DNA from: CAWEYO01 sp963813315
GTDB lineage: Bacteria; Pseudomonadota; Alphaproteobacteria; Rhizobiales; Rhizobiaceae
Direction: 5' to 3'
NCBI GenBank assembly: GCA_963813315.1
Contig: CAWEYO010000001.1
Location: forward strand, 62,001-126,000
DNA: 64,000 nt
The notes below the pieces were generated by a model that was given only the letters and a program-made list of their open reading frames with translations, did no database searches and was not told the DNA's origin. Position numbers and translations under genes: made by a program. Positions 19,604 through 28,271 of this stretch are shown here, in pieces. Numbering within the stretch: the stretch's first letter is position 1; each line of letters begins with the position of its first letter.

Positions 19604-20419
19604 CTAACCGGTAGCATTTGCCCTGGCCCGTCTAGAATTGGAGGTGCGGTCGCTTGACCGCTGGCTCAGCCTCAGCCGCGCCACGCGCTGCCAGTCTCCG
19701 GTGCGTTCGGCTTCGATCATTGCACGGCTCACAAAATCAATATGGTCCATCGCTGCCTTGCGCGCACGCTGGGGATCGCCGGCCGCGACGGCGTTGTGGA
19801 TCGCCCGATGCTGAGCGAGCAGTTGTTCGCGAGCCCCCGGCAGATTGTAGATCAGCAGCCGATTGTGAAAGACGCCGTCCGTCAAGAGCCGGTAGCAGGA
19901 TCGAAGCGTATGCAAAAGGACGATATTGTGCGCGCAATCGCCGACCGCGCTGTGGAATTCCACGTCCACCGCCGCTTCGCGGCCGAAGTCTTTCTCTTCG
20001 TGCGCGTCTTCCATGCGCCGCACGATCTGGTCGAGCAACGCAAGATCGTCGCCGGTCGCCCGCCGCGCCGCATATTCGGCCGCCACACCCTCTATCTCGC
20101 GCCGGTACTCCATATAGTCTGCCGCAGCCTTCCGGTGGGTGCCGATAAGGTCTATCACCGGCTTGGAAAAGACCTGCCCGATGACGTCGGCAACATAGGT
20201 GCCGCCTCCGCGCCGGGTTACGATCAGGCCGCGCGTCTCAAGAGACTTCAGCGCATCCCGAAGGATTGGCCGCGATACGTAGAACTGCCGCGCCAGGTCG
20301 CGCTCGCCGGGCAACCGGTCGTCCACTCTGAGCACGCCCTCGAGAATGAGGCTCTCGATCTGCTGCATAACCTCGTCGGCTGTACGGGAATGCTCGATAC
20401 GGGAGAAAATTTCGCCCAA
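19604..20419 (-). CDS. GntR/FadR-family regulator of the lactate operon
   Basis: 271 residues from TTG 20419, which has GCGGAG seven bases upstream; an upstream TTG at 20473 would overlap the putative operator. The winged helix-turn-helix is RLPGERDLARQFYVSRPILR then GLIVTRRGGGTYV. The FCD ligand domain follows, with its metal-binding His/Asp residues (VDVEFHSAVGDCAHN). Regulators of this group (LldR/GlcC/LutR) sense lactate, glycolate or similar acids. Being first gene of gntR-lutABC, it likely controls its own operon, and perhaps glcDEF, which has a related palindrome. The effector is not determined. Confidence 0.88.
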   Translation of the reverse strand: MGEIFSRIEHSRTADEVMQQIESLILEGVLRVDDRLPGERDLARQFYVSRPILRDALKSLETRGLIVTRRGGGTYVADVIGQVFSKPVIDLIGTHRKAAADYMEYRREIEGVAAEYAARRATGDDLALLDQIVRRMEDAHEEKDFGREAAVDVEFHSAVGDCAHNIVLLHTLRSCYRLLTDGVFHNRLLIYNLPGAREQLLAQHRAIHNAVAAGDPQRARKAAMDHIDFVSRAMIEAERTGDWQRVARLRLSQRSSDRTSNSRRARANATG

Positions 20420-20472
20420 AAGGGGGCTCCGCCTGAACCGCGATCGTAGCCAGACTACGGGCAAGCGGGCCA

Positions 20473-20495
20473 ACTGGTCAAATTATTTATCCAAT
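20473..20495 (-). promoter_or_regulatory. Putative GntR operator upstream of gntR-lutABC
   Basis: Plus-strand ACTGGT..TCCAAT half-sites lie 11 bases apart over an AT-rich centre (CAAATTATTTA), 54 bases upstream of the gntR start. It has the spacing and left half-site of the perfect palindrome before glcD at 21957-21979. FadR-type regulators bind TGGT-N-ACCA palindromes, so autoregulation is inferred. Confidence 0.45.
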
Positions 20496-20616
20496 TTTGC
20501 GGCTGAGTGACGCTTTTGCTGCGATGCACTATTTTTCGTTGCGGCGCGACAAACGCGCGCAATGCGTCGTGGGATCGAATGGACTATTAATAGGGAATGA
20601 CGCGGAGCAAGAAACG

Positions 20617-21957
20617 ATGAACGACGCGGTGGGCAAGATGGAAACCGGCCCGTGGCTCGCGGGGTCTGTTCTCGGCATGCCAGCGCATGATGGCCGTCCC
20701 GCGGCCGTCGGCGAGGTGCATGCACGTCCGCATCCGCTCATCGAAGCGCCGCGCGTGCTCGTCCAAATGGCGTTCATGACCGAGGGAGGCTCGGTAGTCG
20801 ACCAGGCAGTGCTCGCCGAACTGTCGCGCCGGCTCGGAATTGCAGCTCCGGACCGGCTTGCCCGCCACCACGCGATGAAGTGGGGCAAAGGCATGCTGTC
20901 GTGGGAGCGGCATACCGAATTCTCGACTTACCTCTGGGATTGTCCGGTCGATGCCCGAAGCGGCAAGCCGCTCGACGATTCGCCTTTCGGGAATGGCTTC
21001 AGCCCGCCCGGCGCGGTGATCTCGGGCGTGCGGGTCGACATCCGCAAATGGACTTCTGCGAATGAGCGGCTGATTGCCGGCTTCGACCCCGCGAGCCTCT
21101 GCTACTCCCTTGTGGAGAACGGCAAGGCCGCCGCGCTGACGGACTTCCGGCAGGACGGAGATGGGCTCACCCGCATTCTAATCCTCGACCGCGGCCTTTC
21201 CCCCGCCAGGACCGGTGCACTGTCGCAGCGCTTGATCGAGATCGAAACCTACCGCACGCTCGCTACGCTCGGCCTGCCGCTTGCCCAGGCCCTTTCCCCG
21301 CGCATGCGGCGGATCGAGGATCGCCTCGCGACGCTTACGAGCGAGATGCGCGCAACGGACCGCCGCAACAGCCAGGAGCTTCTGGCAGAGCTGACCGATC
21401 TTGCAGCCGGACTGGAAGCGGATGCGGCCGCCAGCCTGTACCGTTTCGGCGCCAGCCGCGCCTATTACGAAATCGTCGAGGAACGCCTGGAAGCGCTCGG
21501 CGAGGCTGCCGTGCCAGGCTACGACACCTGGAGCGCTTTCCTGCAGCGTCGCGTCGCGCCCGCCATGCGCACCTGCCGCTCGATCGAAGAGCGTCAGGCC
21601 AATCTGTCTGGCAAGCATGCCCGTGCCGCGACACTCCTGCGCACTTGGGTCGATGTCGAGGTCGAGCGCCAGAACCGTGACCTGCTCGCTTCCATGAACA
21701 ACCGCGCGCGCTTGCAGCTGCGGCTGCAGCAGACGGTCGAGGGTCTCTCGGTCGCCGCCGTCTCTTACTACGTCGTCGGACTGGTCGGCTATCTGGTCAA
21801 GGGCTCGGCGATTTTCGGCGAAAGTATCAAGCCGGAACTTGTAACGGCCGTCAGCGTCCCCTTCGTCGTACTGGCAGTCTGGTGGCTCGTGCGCCGGATA
21901 CGCCGCTCCCATCAGGACGAGGGCGCGAAACAGTCCGCGCCGCATCAAGATGCTTGA
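20617..21957 (+). CDS. DUF3422 family inner-membrane protein
   Basis: 446 residues. The N-terminal hallmark VGEVHARPHPLIEAPRVLVQ is typical of DUF3422. The middle is helical and probably coiled coil (IEDRLATLTSEMRATDRRNS). Two membrane helices close the protein (GLSVAAVSYYVVGLVGYLV and TAVSVPFVVLAVWWLV). The topology resembles ion-channel or CorA-like accessory proteins, but the function of the family is not known. The start at 20617 is supported by GGAG nine bases upstream. The stop overlaps the palindrome that precedes glcD. Confidence 0.85.
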   Translation: MNDAVGKMETGPWLAGSVLGMPAHDGRPAAVGEVHARPHPLIEAPRVLVQMAFMTEGGSVVDQAVLAELSRRLGIAAPDRLARHHAMKWGKGMLSWERHTEFSTYLWDCPVDARSGKPLDDSPFGNGFSPPGAVISGVRVDIRKWTSANERLIAGFDPASLCYSLVENGKAAALTDFRQDGDGLTRILILDRGLSPARTGALSQRLIEIETYRTLATLGLPLAQALSPRMRRIEDRLATLTSEMRATDRRNSQELLAELTDLAAGLEADAAASLYRFGASRAYYEIVEERLEALGEAAVPGYDTWSAFLQRRVAPAMRTCRSIEERQANLSGKHARAATLLRTWVDVEVERQNRDLLASMNNRARLQLRLQQTVEGLSVAAVSYYVVGLVGYLVKGSAIFGESIKPELVTAVSVPFVVLAVWWLVRRIRRSHQDEGAKQSAPHQDA

Positions 21958-21979
21958 CTGGTAAATGATTTTTACCAGT
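21957..21979 (+). promoter_or_regulatory. Perfect palindrome, putative GntR operator before glcDEF
   Basis: ACTGGTAAA-N5-TTTACCAGT is a perfect nine-base inverted repeat, 42 bases before the glcD start. TGGT..ACCA is the core contacted by FadR-subfamily GntR proteins such as GlcC and LldR. The nearest such regulator is encoded at 19604-20419. A related site precedes that gene. Confidence 0.55.
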
Positions 21980-22020
21980 ATGGGCTTGGAGTTTCGAGCG
22001 TACTCCCGAGGATAACCCCG

Positions 22021-23517
22021 ATGTCCGGACCAGTCATGCCGAAGGCCGACGAGGCGACACTCGCCCGGCGCGCCGAGATCGTGGCCGACATGCGCGTCAT
22101 CGTGCCCGGGGAAGGCGTTGTCGAAACCGTCAACGAAATGCGCGCTTTCGAAAGCGATGGGCTGACCGCCTACCGCCAGCTTCCGCTTGTCGTCGTCCTG
22201 CCGGAAACCGTGAAACAGGTTTCGCGCATCCTGAAATACTGCAATGAGCGCGGCATCAAGATTGTGCCGCGCGGCTCCGGCACTTCACTCTCCGGCGGCG
22301 CGCTGCCTCTGGAGGATGCGGTGCTGCTGGTCATGAGCCGGTTCAGCCGCATCCTCGACATCGATTTTGAAAACCGTGTCGTGGTCGCCCAGCCGGGCGT
22401 CACAAATCTCGGCATCAGCAACGCGGTCGCGGACGAGGGCTTTTATTACGCGCCGGATCCTTCCTCGCAGATCGCATGCTCGATCGGCGGCAATGTCGCC
22501 GAGAATTCCGGAGGCGTGCATTGCCTGAAATACGGCCTCACGGCAAACAATGTGCTGGGCATCGAAATCGTGCTGATGGACGGCGAGGTGATCCGCCTCG
22601 GCGGCAAGCATCTCGATGCGGAAGGTTACGATCTGCTCGGCATCATGACCGGCTCCGAGGGCCTGCTCGGGATCGTCACTGAGGTCACGGTTCGCATCTT
22701 GCAGCGGCCGGAGACGGCGCGCGCGCTGCTGATCGGCTTTCCCTCATCGGAGCAGGCAGGGCAGTGCGTTGCCGACATCATTGGCGCCGGCATCATCCCG
22801 GGCGGCATGGAGATGATGGACCGGCCGGCGATCCATGCGGCCGAGGACTTCGTCCATGCCGGCTATCCGCTCGAATGCGAGGCGCTGCTGATTGTGGAGC
22901 TGGACGGTCCCGGTACCGAGGTCGATCACCTGATCGCTCGGGTCGAGGCGATTTCGCTCAAGAACGGATCGACCACCTGCCGCATCTCGCGGTCCGAAGA
23001 GGAGCGCATGGTCTTCTGGGCGGGCCGCAAGGCCGCGTTTCCCGCCGTCGGCCGCATTTCGCCCGACTATTACTGCATGGACGGCACGATACCGCGAAAG
23101 GAACTGCCGCGCGTGCTTTCTGGAATGCGTGACCTGTCAGAGAAATATGGGCTGGCCGTGGCCAACGTCTTCCATGCCGGAGACGGCAATCTTCATCCCC
23201 TGATCCTCTACGACGCCAACAAACCGGGCGAGCTTGAAAGAGCGGAACAGTTCGGTGCCGACATCTTGCGGCTTTGCGTCAAGGTCGGCGGCGTGCTCAC
23301 GGGCGAACATGGTGTCGGCGTGGAAAAGCGCGACCTGATGCCGGAGATGTTTTCGCAGGCAGACCTCGACCAGCAGATGCGTGTCAAATGCGCCTTCGAC
23401 CCCCGGCATCTCCTCAATCCCGGAAAGGTATTCCCGCAGCTTCGCCGCTGCGCTGAACTCGGGCGCATGCACATCCATCAGGGCAAGATGCCGTTCCCTG
23501 ACATCCCAAGGTTCTGA
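22021..23517 (+). CDS. glcD: Glycolate oxidase, FAD-linked subunit GlcD
   Basis: 498 residues. It oxidises glycolate to glyoxylate in the membrane-associated GlcDEF complex. The FAD-binding PCMH domain carries IVPRGSGTSLSGGALPLEDA and IGGNVAENSGGVHCLKYG. The C-terminal oxidase domain carries VANVFHAGDGNLHPLILYD and GGVLTGEHGVGVEKRD. It is the first gene of glcDEF. The 232 bases to glcE hold an inverted repeat instead of the usual tight junction. Confidence 0.95.
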   Translation: MSGPVMPKADEATLARRAEIVADMRVIVPGEGVVETVNEMRAFESDGLTAYRQLPLVVVLPETVKQVSRILKYCNERGIKIVPRGSGTSLSGGALPLEDAVLLVMSRFSRILDIDFENRVVVAQPGVTNLGISNAVADEGFYYAPDPSSQIACSIGGNVAENSGGVHCLKYGLTANNVLGIEIVLMDGEVIRLGGKHLDAEGYDLLGIMTGSEGLLGIVTEVTVRILQRPETARALLIGFPSSEQAGQCVADIIGAGIIPGGMEMMDRPAIHAAEDFVHAGYPLECEALLIVELDGPGTEVDHLIARVEAISLKNGSTTCRISRSEEERMVFWAGRKAAFPAVGRISPDYYCMDGTIPRKELPRVLSGMRDLSEKYGLAVANVFHAGDGNLHPLILYDANKPGELERAEQFGADILRLCVKVGGVLTGEHGVGVEKRDLMPEMFSQADLDQQMRVKCAFDPRHLLNPGKVFPQLRRCAELGRMHIHQGKMPFPDIPRF

Positions 23518-23548
23518 GGGCGATTTTGACGCGCGGTATTTTCTCATA

Positions 23549-23706
23549 CCCCCCTCTGGCCTGCCGGCCATCTCTCCCTCAAGGGGGGAGATTAGCCTGC
23601 CGCCTTGCCGGCGCTTCGTGCAGAGTGTCGAGATTTTTACGCAGGCGCTGGGGACTGCTAATCTCCCCCCTTGAGGGGGAGATGGCCGGCAGGCCAGAGG
23701 GGGGTG
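23549..23706. repeat. Long inverted repeat inside the glcD-glcE junction
   Basis: The left arm CCCCCCTCTGGCCTGCCGGC..(A/T)GGGGGGAGATTAG and the right arm CTAATCTCCCCCC..GCCGGCAGGCCAGAGGGGGG are nearly perfect complements about 45 bases long, with a 65-base centre. The same arm sequence recurs at 29925-30180 and, in part, at 32180-32222. It can form a strong hairpin within the operon transcript. Confidence 0.8.
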
Positions 23707-23749
23707 GGAAGCAACTCGACCTATCCGCCTTTCTTGGCGGGCACCGCAC

Positions 23750-24970
23750 ATGACCTTCGCCCCGTCCACTCCCGATGAGGTGGTCTCGATGGTCCAGTGG
23801 GCCGTCGCTGAAGGGGAGCCGCTCGAAATCGTAGGCCATGGCTCCAAGCGCGGTATCGGCGGTCCGGTCAAAGCCGCGCATTTACTTGATTTGTCGAGAT
23901 TGTCCGGCGTTACCCTCTACGAGCCGGAAGAACTGGTGCTCTCGGCCAGGGCCGGCACGGCGCTTGCCGAAATCGAACCGCTTCTCGCTAAGCAGAACCA
24001 GCGGCTTGCCTTCGAGCCGATGGACTATGGCGCGCTGCTGGGCGGCGAACCGGGCAGGGGCACGATCGGCGGCGTGCTTGCGGCCAATCTGTCAGGGCCG
24101 CGCCGGCTGACGGCGGGTGCTGCGCGCGACCACATTCTTGGCATCGAAGCGGTTTCCGGCCGCGGCGAGGCCTTCAAGTCAGGCGGCCGCGTGGTGAAGA
24201 ACGTTACCGGCTATGATCTTTCCAAGGGAATGGCCGGTTCATGGGGTACGCTTGCGGTTCTGACGGACGTCACCTTCAAAGTGCTCCCCGCGGCGGAGAC
24301 GGAAGCAACGCTGGCGGTGCTCGGACTGATGGAAGACGAGGCGGCGGCCGCGATGGCGTTGGCGCTCGGTTCCAGCGCCGAGGTGTCGAGCGCTGCCCAT
24401 CTGCCTGAGAACGTTGTCGGCCGGTTGGTTGACGGCGCGCTTGCGGGTAGCCCAATGACCCTCCTTCGCGTCGAAGGCTTCGAGCCGTCGGTCGTCTACC
24501 GTATAGACAAGCTCAAGGCACTGTTCCGGGCCGCACCGGGTCTCGAGGAATTCGCCAGCGAAGCCTCGCGGAAACTGTGGCGCGAAGTGCGCGACTGCAT
24601 GCCGTTCGCGGACGGCACGGAAAGGCCGGTGTGGCGCGTTTCGATGGCGCCTTCGCAGGGCCACAGAATGGTTGCCGCGCTCCGCATGGAGGTCGGGGCG
24701 GATGCCTTCTACGACTGGCAAGGCGGCCTGATCTGGTTGCGCATGGAGTTCGACCCCGAGGCGGATACCGTCCGCCGGCTCGTCAAGAAATTCGGCGGCG
24801 GCCACGCGACGCTGGTGCGCGCGGCGCTGGAATGGCGAGCCTCGAACCCGGTGTTCGAGCCGCAGCCGCCGGCGCTCGCTGCCCTTTCGGCGCGGCTCAA
24901 GGCCGAGTTCGACCCCAAAGGCATTCTCAATCCAGACAGAATGGTCGCCGCCTTCCGGGTGGCGGAATAG
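23750..24970 (+). CDS. glcE: Glycolate oxidase, FAD-binding subunit GlcE
   Basis: 406 residues. It is a smaller GlcD paralogue with the FAD-binding stretch GGEPGRGTIGGVLAANLSGP, the GRVVKNVTGYDLSKGMAGSW motif typical of GlcE, and a C-terminus ending LKAEFDPKGILNPDRMV. It is a partner of GlcD and GlcF in glycolate oxidation. It is separated from glcD by a long repeat and from glcF by ten bases. Confidence 0.94.
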   Translation: MTFAPSTPDEVVSMVQWAVAEGEPLEIVGHGSKRGIGGPVKAAHLLDLSRLSGVTLYEPEELVLSARAGTALAEIEPLLAKQNQRLAFEPMDYGALLGGEPGRGTIGGVLAANLSGPRRLTAGAARDHILGIEAVSGRGEAFKSGGRVVKNVTGYDLSKGMAGSWGTLAVLTDVTFKVLPAAETEATLAVLGLMEDEAAAAMALALGSSAEVSSAAHLPENVVGRLVDGALAGSPMTLLRVEGFEPSVVYRIDKLKALFRAAPGLEEFASEASRKLWREVRDCMPFADGTERPVWRVSMAPSQGHRMVAALRMEVGADAFYDWQGGLIWLRMEFDPEADTVRRLVKKFGGGHATLVRAALEWRASNPVFEPQPPALAALSARLKAEFDPKGILNPDRMVAAFRVAE

Positions 24971-24980
24971 GACAAGGAAA

Positions 24981-26303
24981 GTGCAGACCAACTTCACCGC
25001 CGCCCAGCTCGCCGATCCGCAGGTTGCGGAATTGGAGAAGATCCTGCGCAACTGCGTGCATTGCGGCTTCTGCATCGCGACCTGCCCCACCTATGTCACG
25101 CTTGGCAACGAACTGGATTCGCCGCGCGGCAGGATCTACCTGATCAAGGATATGCTGGAGAACGGCAGGCCGGCCGACAAGGAGATCGTCACCCATATCG
25201 ATCGCTGCCTTTCCTGCCTTGCCTGCATGACGACGTGCCCGTCGGGCGTGCACTACATGCATCTGGTCGACCATGCCCGGGCGCATATCGAAAAGACCTA
25301 TCGCCGTCCGCTGGACGACCGGCTGATACGATCGCTTTTAGGTGCGGTCCTACCCTACCCGAAAAGATTTCGCGTGGCCCTGAAGTTGGCGAAACTTGCC
25401 CGCCCTTTCGCCGGGTGGCTGAAGTCGATCCGGTCGCTCAAGCCGCTTGCCGCGATGCTCGAGCTTGCACCCGTTACGGTTCCCGCTTCCTCACCCCTTG
25501 CCGCGCCGGCTATCCATTCTCCGTCGGCAGCAAAAAGCGGCCGCGTAGCAATCCTGACCGGTTGTGCGCAATCTGTGCTCGCGCCCGGCATCAACGAGGC
25601 CGCGACAAGGCTGCTTACCCGCCTTGGCGTCGAGGTGGTCGTGCCCGAGGGCGAGGGTTGTTGCGGGGCGCTCACGCATCACATGGGACGCGAGGAGGAT
25701 GCACTGCAGTCGGCGCGCCGCAATATCGATGCATGGACGAGACTGATTGAAAACGACGGCCTTGACGCGATCCTCATCACTGCGTCGGGCTGCGGAACCA
25801 CGATCAAGGATTACGGCTTCATGTTTCGTCTCGATGCAGTCTATGCAGCCAAGGCCGCCACGGTCTCGGCGCTGGCGAGGGATGTGACCGAATACCTGGC
25901 GACGCTCGACCTGCCGGCACCGTCCGTTCGGCCTGACCTTTCAGTGGCCTATCATTCCGCCTGCTCGATGCAGCACGGGCAGCGGATCACGCGCCAGCCG
26001 AAAGAACTGCTCACCGGGGCCGGCTACACGGTGCGCGAGCCGCGCGAGGGGCATCTATGCTGCGGCTCGGCCGGAACCTACAACATCTTGCAGCCGGAGA
26101 TCGCCGCAAGGCTCCGCGACCGCAAGGTGAGAAACATCGAAGCAACCGGAGCGGACGTCATCGCCACCGGCAATATCGGATGCATCACCCAGATAGCACG
26201 GACATCGAAGATGCCGGTCGTGCACACGGTCGAGCTGCTCGACTGGGCCTATGGCGGGCCGAGGCCGGCCGGAATTCCAGACGACAAGGCGATTGCCGGT
26301 TAA
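24981..26303 (+). CDS. glcF: Glycolate oxidase, iron-sulfur subunit GlcF
   Basis: 440 residues from GTG 24981, preceded by AAGGA. Two [4Fe-4S] sites, CVHCGFCIATCPTY and CLSCLACMTTCPSG (about residues 31-92), are followed by two CCG domains (GCCGALTHHMGRE and LCCGSAGTYNILQP). It passes electrons from GlcDE to the quinone pool. It is the last gene of glcDEF. Confidence 0.95.
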   Translation: MQTNFTAAQLADPQVAELEKILRNCVHCGFCIATCPTYVTLGNELDSPRGRIYLIKDMLENGRPADKEIVTHIDRCLSCLACMTTCPSGVHYMHLVDHARAHIEKTYRRPLDDRLIRSLLGAVLPYPKRFRVALKLAKLARPFAGWLKSIRSLKPLAAMLELAPVTVPASSPLAAPAIHSPSAAKSGRVAILTGCAQSVLAPGINEAATRLLTRLGVEVVVPEGEGCCGALTHHMGREEDALQSARRNIDAWTRLIENDGLDAILITASGCGTTIKDYGFMFRLDAVYAAKAATVSALARDVTEYLATLDLPAPSVRPDLSVAYHSACSMQHGQRITRQPKELLTGAGYTVREPREGHLCCGSAGTYNILQPEIAARLRDRKVRNIEATGADVIATGNIGCITQIARTSKMPVVHTVELLDWAYGGPRPAGIPDDKAIAG

Positions 26304-26360
26304 TGACGGCGGGCAGCACAGGCCATACTCCCTGTCCCGAGGTAGGCAACCGCATATGGG

Positions 26361-26506
26361 TAACTGCCCCCTCATCCGGCCTCGCTTTGCCCGGCCTCGC
26401 TTCTCCCCGCTGGGGAGAAGAGCGTGCGGCGGTGCGGCCGGCGACCTCCTCTCCCCTCGGGGAGAGGGTGGCGAGGGCGAAGCCCGAGCCGGGTGAGGGG
26501 GACACG
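26361..26506. repeat. Palindromic intergenic repeat after glcF
   Basis: CCCTCATCCGGCCTCGCTTTGCCCGGCC at the left and GGCGAGGGCGAAGCCCGAGCCGGGTGAGGG at the right are inverted. Two internal hairpins lie between them (CTTCTCCCCGCTGGGGAGAAG and CTCTCCCCTCGGGGAGAG). It sits between two convergent genes and could act as a 3' processing site. No coding potential is seen. Confidence 0.7.
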
Positions 26507-26549
26507 GATCCGGGTAAAACCCACATGCGATTGCGCTACTGTCCCGAGG

Positions 26550-27329
26550 CTACTTCACGACAACCTTGGTGCCCACATCGACCCGCTCGTAAAGATCGAT
26601 GACGTCCTCGTTGCGCATGCGGATGCAGCCGGAGGAAACCGCACTGCCGATCGTCCATGGCTGGTTGGTCCCGTGGATGCGATACATCGTCGAGCCGAGA
26701 TAGATTGCGCGCGCGCCGAGCGGGTTGTCCGGACCGCCTTCCATATGCACCGGCAGGATGCGGCCTTTCTTCAACTCCCGCGCCACCATCTCGAGCGGTG
26801 GCCGCCAGTCAGGCCACTCGCGCTTGTCGGTAATCCGATGGGTGCCGGCCCATTCGAAACCGGGCTTGCCGGTGCCCACGCCGTAACGGCGCGCCATCCC
26901 GCCCGATTGCACCAGATAGAGGAAATTCTCCGTCGTATCGATGATGACCGTGCCGGGCTCTTCCGAACCGTCATAGGAGACTTGCTGCGGTAGATAGACA
27001 GGGTCGATCTGCTGGCCCGTGTCGCTTTTCACCGGCGCCGGAATGCCTGCAATCCGGATGGTTGCAAGCCTTCTCTGCCCCTGCTGCCGCTTGTTTTCGG
27101 GAAGCGTCGGCTGCACCTGAACGTCGGCTGCCGCCGGGTCCATCCCGTCTTGGCCGCGCCATTGCTGCTGGCGAACGGAGCGGCCATGCGGCTGCATGAC
27201 CCAGGGCGCTGAAAGGTCGGGGCTGACCACGGCCGGCGGGCGCTCGCCGTACCGGTCGCGAGCCTCCGACGCCGGCGATGTCGACAAGAGGGGAACGGTC
27301 GCGCAGAGAAAAAGAATGCAGCTCTTCAT
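26550..27329 (-). CDS. L,D-transpeptidase (YkuD family), exported
   Basis: 259 residues. An N-terminal signal peptide (KSCILFLCATVPLLSTSPASEA) is followed by a linker rich in Gln and Pro, then the YkuD catalytic domain with HGTNQPWTIGSAVSSGCIRM (His219, Ser233-Gly-Cys235). These enzymes make 3-3 crosslinks in peptidoglycan or anchor outer-membrane proteins in the periplasm. The start at 27329 is supported by GGGAGGG. It is transcribed alone, divergent from tag. Confidence 0.92.
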   Translation of the reverse strand: MKSCILFLCATVPLLSTSPASEARDRYGERPPAVVSPDLSAPWVMQPHGRSVRQQQWRGQDGMDPAAADVQVQPTLPENKRQQGQRRLATIRIAGIPAPVKSDTGQQIDPVYLPQQVSYDGSEEPGTVIIDTTENFLYLVQSGGMARRYGVGTGKPGFEWAGTHRITDKREWPDWRPPLEMVARELKKGRILPVHMEGGPDNPLGARAIYLGSTMYRIHGTNQPWTIGSAVSSGCIRMRNEDVIDLYERVDVGTKVVVK

Positions 27330-27520
27330 GGACGACCCTCCCACAACTGCGCCTTCTGACGGCGCAACGATGGTGCTATTGCGAGCGCAACCGAAAGGTG
27401 AATTCCGATGATCAAGTTTGCGGATTTCCTGCAAACATTCCGGTTTGGTTACAATACCGTTCCGGAATCTGGTAAAGGCCGGGTAAAATCGGCCGGCGTT
27501 GGCTGTGCGACGGGAAAGAC

Positions 27521-28159
27521 ATGAGCGAACTGAAGACCGGATTGATTGAAGGCGACGACGGGCGGGTGCGTTGTGCCTGGCCCGGCAATGACGCGCTTTA
27601 CCGCCGTTACCATGACCAGGAATGGGGGCGCCCGGTCACTGACGACCGCCGTCTGTTCGAGAAGCTTTGCCTGGAGGGTTTTCAGTCCGGGCTTTCCTGG
27701 CTGACCATTTTGCGCAAGCGCGAGAATTTCCGCGAGGCTTTCGACAATTTCGAGTTCGACCGGGTCGCGAATTTCACGGAAGGGGATATCGAGCGCCTGC
27801 TCGGCAATGCCGGCATCGTGCGCCATCGCGGCAAGATCGTTTCGACGATCAACAACGCGAAACGCGCTCGCGCGCTTGCCGACGAAACGGGCTCACTCGC
27901 CGCCTGGTTCTGGAGGTTCGAGCCGCAGCCGCATGAACGGCCTGCACTCATCGACCACGCCACGCTCATGGCCATGCCGAAAACCGAGACATCCATCCGC
28001 ATATCGAAGGATCTGAAAAAGCGCGGCTGGAGTTTTGTCGGCCCCACCACCGTCTATGCCTTCATGCAAGCGATGGGGCTGGTCAACGACCATATTGAAG
28101 GCTGCGTTTGCCGGGCGGAGATCGAGGCGGAACGGCAGAGCTTCAAGCGGCCTCGGTAA
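27521..28159 (+). CDS. tag: DNA-3-methyladenine glycosylase I
   Basis: 212 residues. It excises 3-methyladenine from alkylated DNA. The zinc-snap residues of Tag are all present: Cys18 (RCAWPG), His31 (YRRYHDQEWG), His191 and Cys195 (HIEGC). The glycosylase core shows LCLEGFQSGLSWLTIL and SFVGPTTVYAFMQAMGLVND. GGGAAAG precedes the ATG. A hisS remnant follows 112 bases later on the same strand. Confidence 0.95.
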   Translation: MSELKTGLIEGDDGRVRCAWPGNDALYRRYHDQEWGRPVTDDRRLFEKLCLEGFQSGLSWLTILRKRENFREAFDNFEFDRVANFTEGDIERLLGNAGIVRHRGKIVSTINNAKRARALADETGSLAAWFWRFEPQPHERPALIDHATLMAMPKTETSIRISKDLKKRGWSFVGPTTVYAFMQAMGLVNDHIEGCVCRAEIEAERQSFKRPR

Positions 28160-28271
28160 GTCCACGGCGGCCGCGACCCTTGCCGCCCCCCGCGGCATCG
28201 GTTAGGACACGCGCGCCGTCTGCCGGACGGCCGAAATCGCCCGACAAACAACACGAGCGGACAAAACCAGC

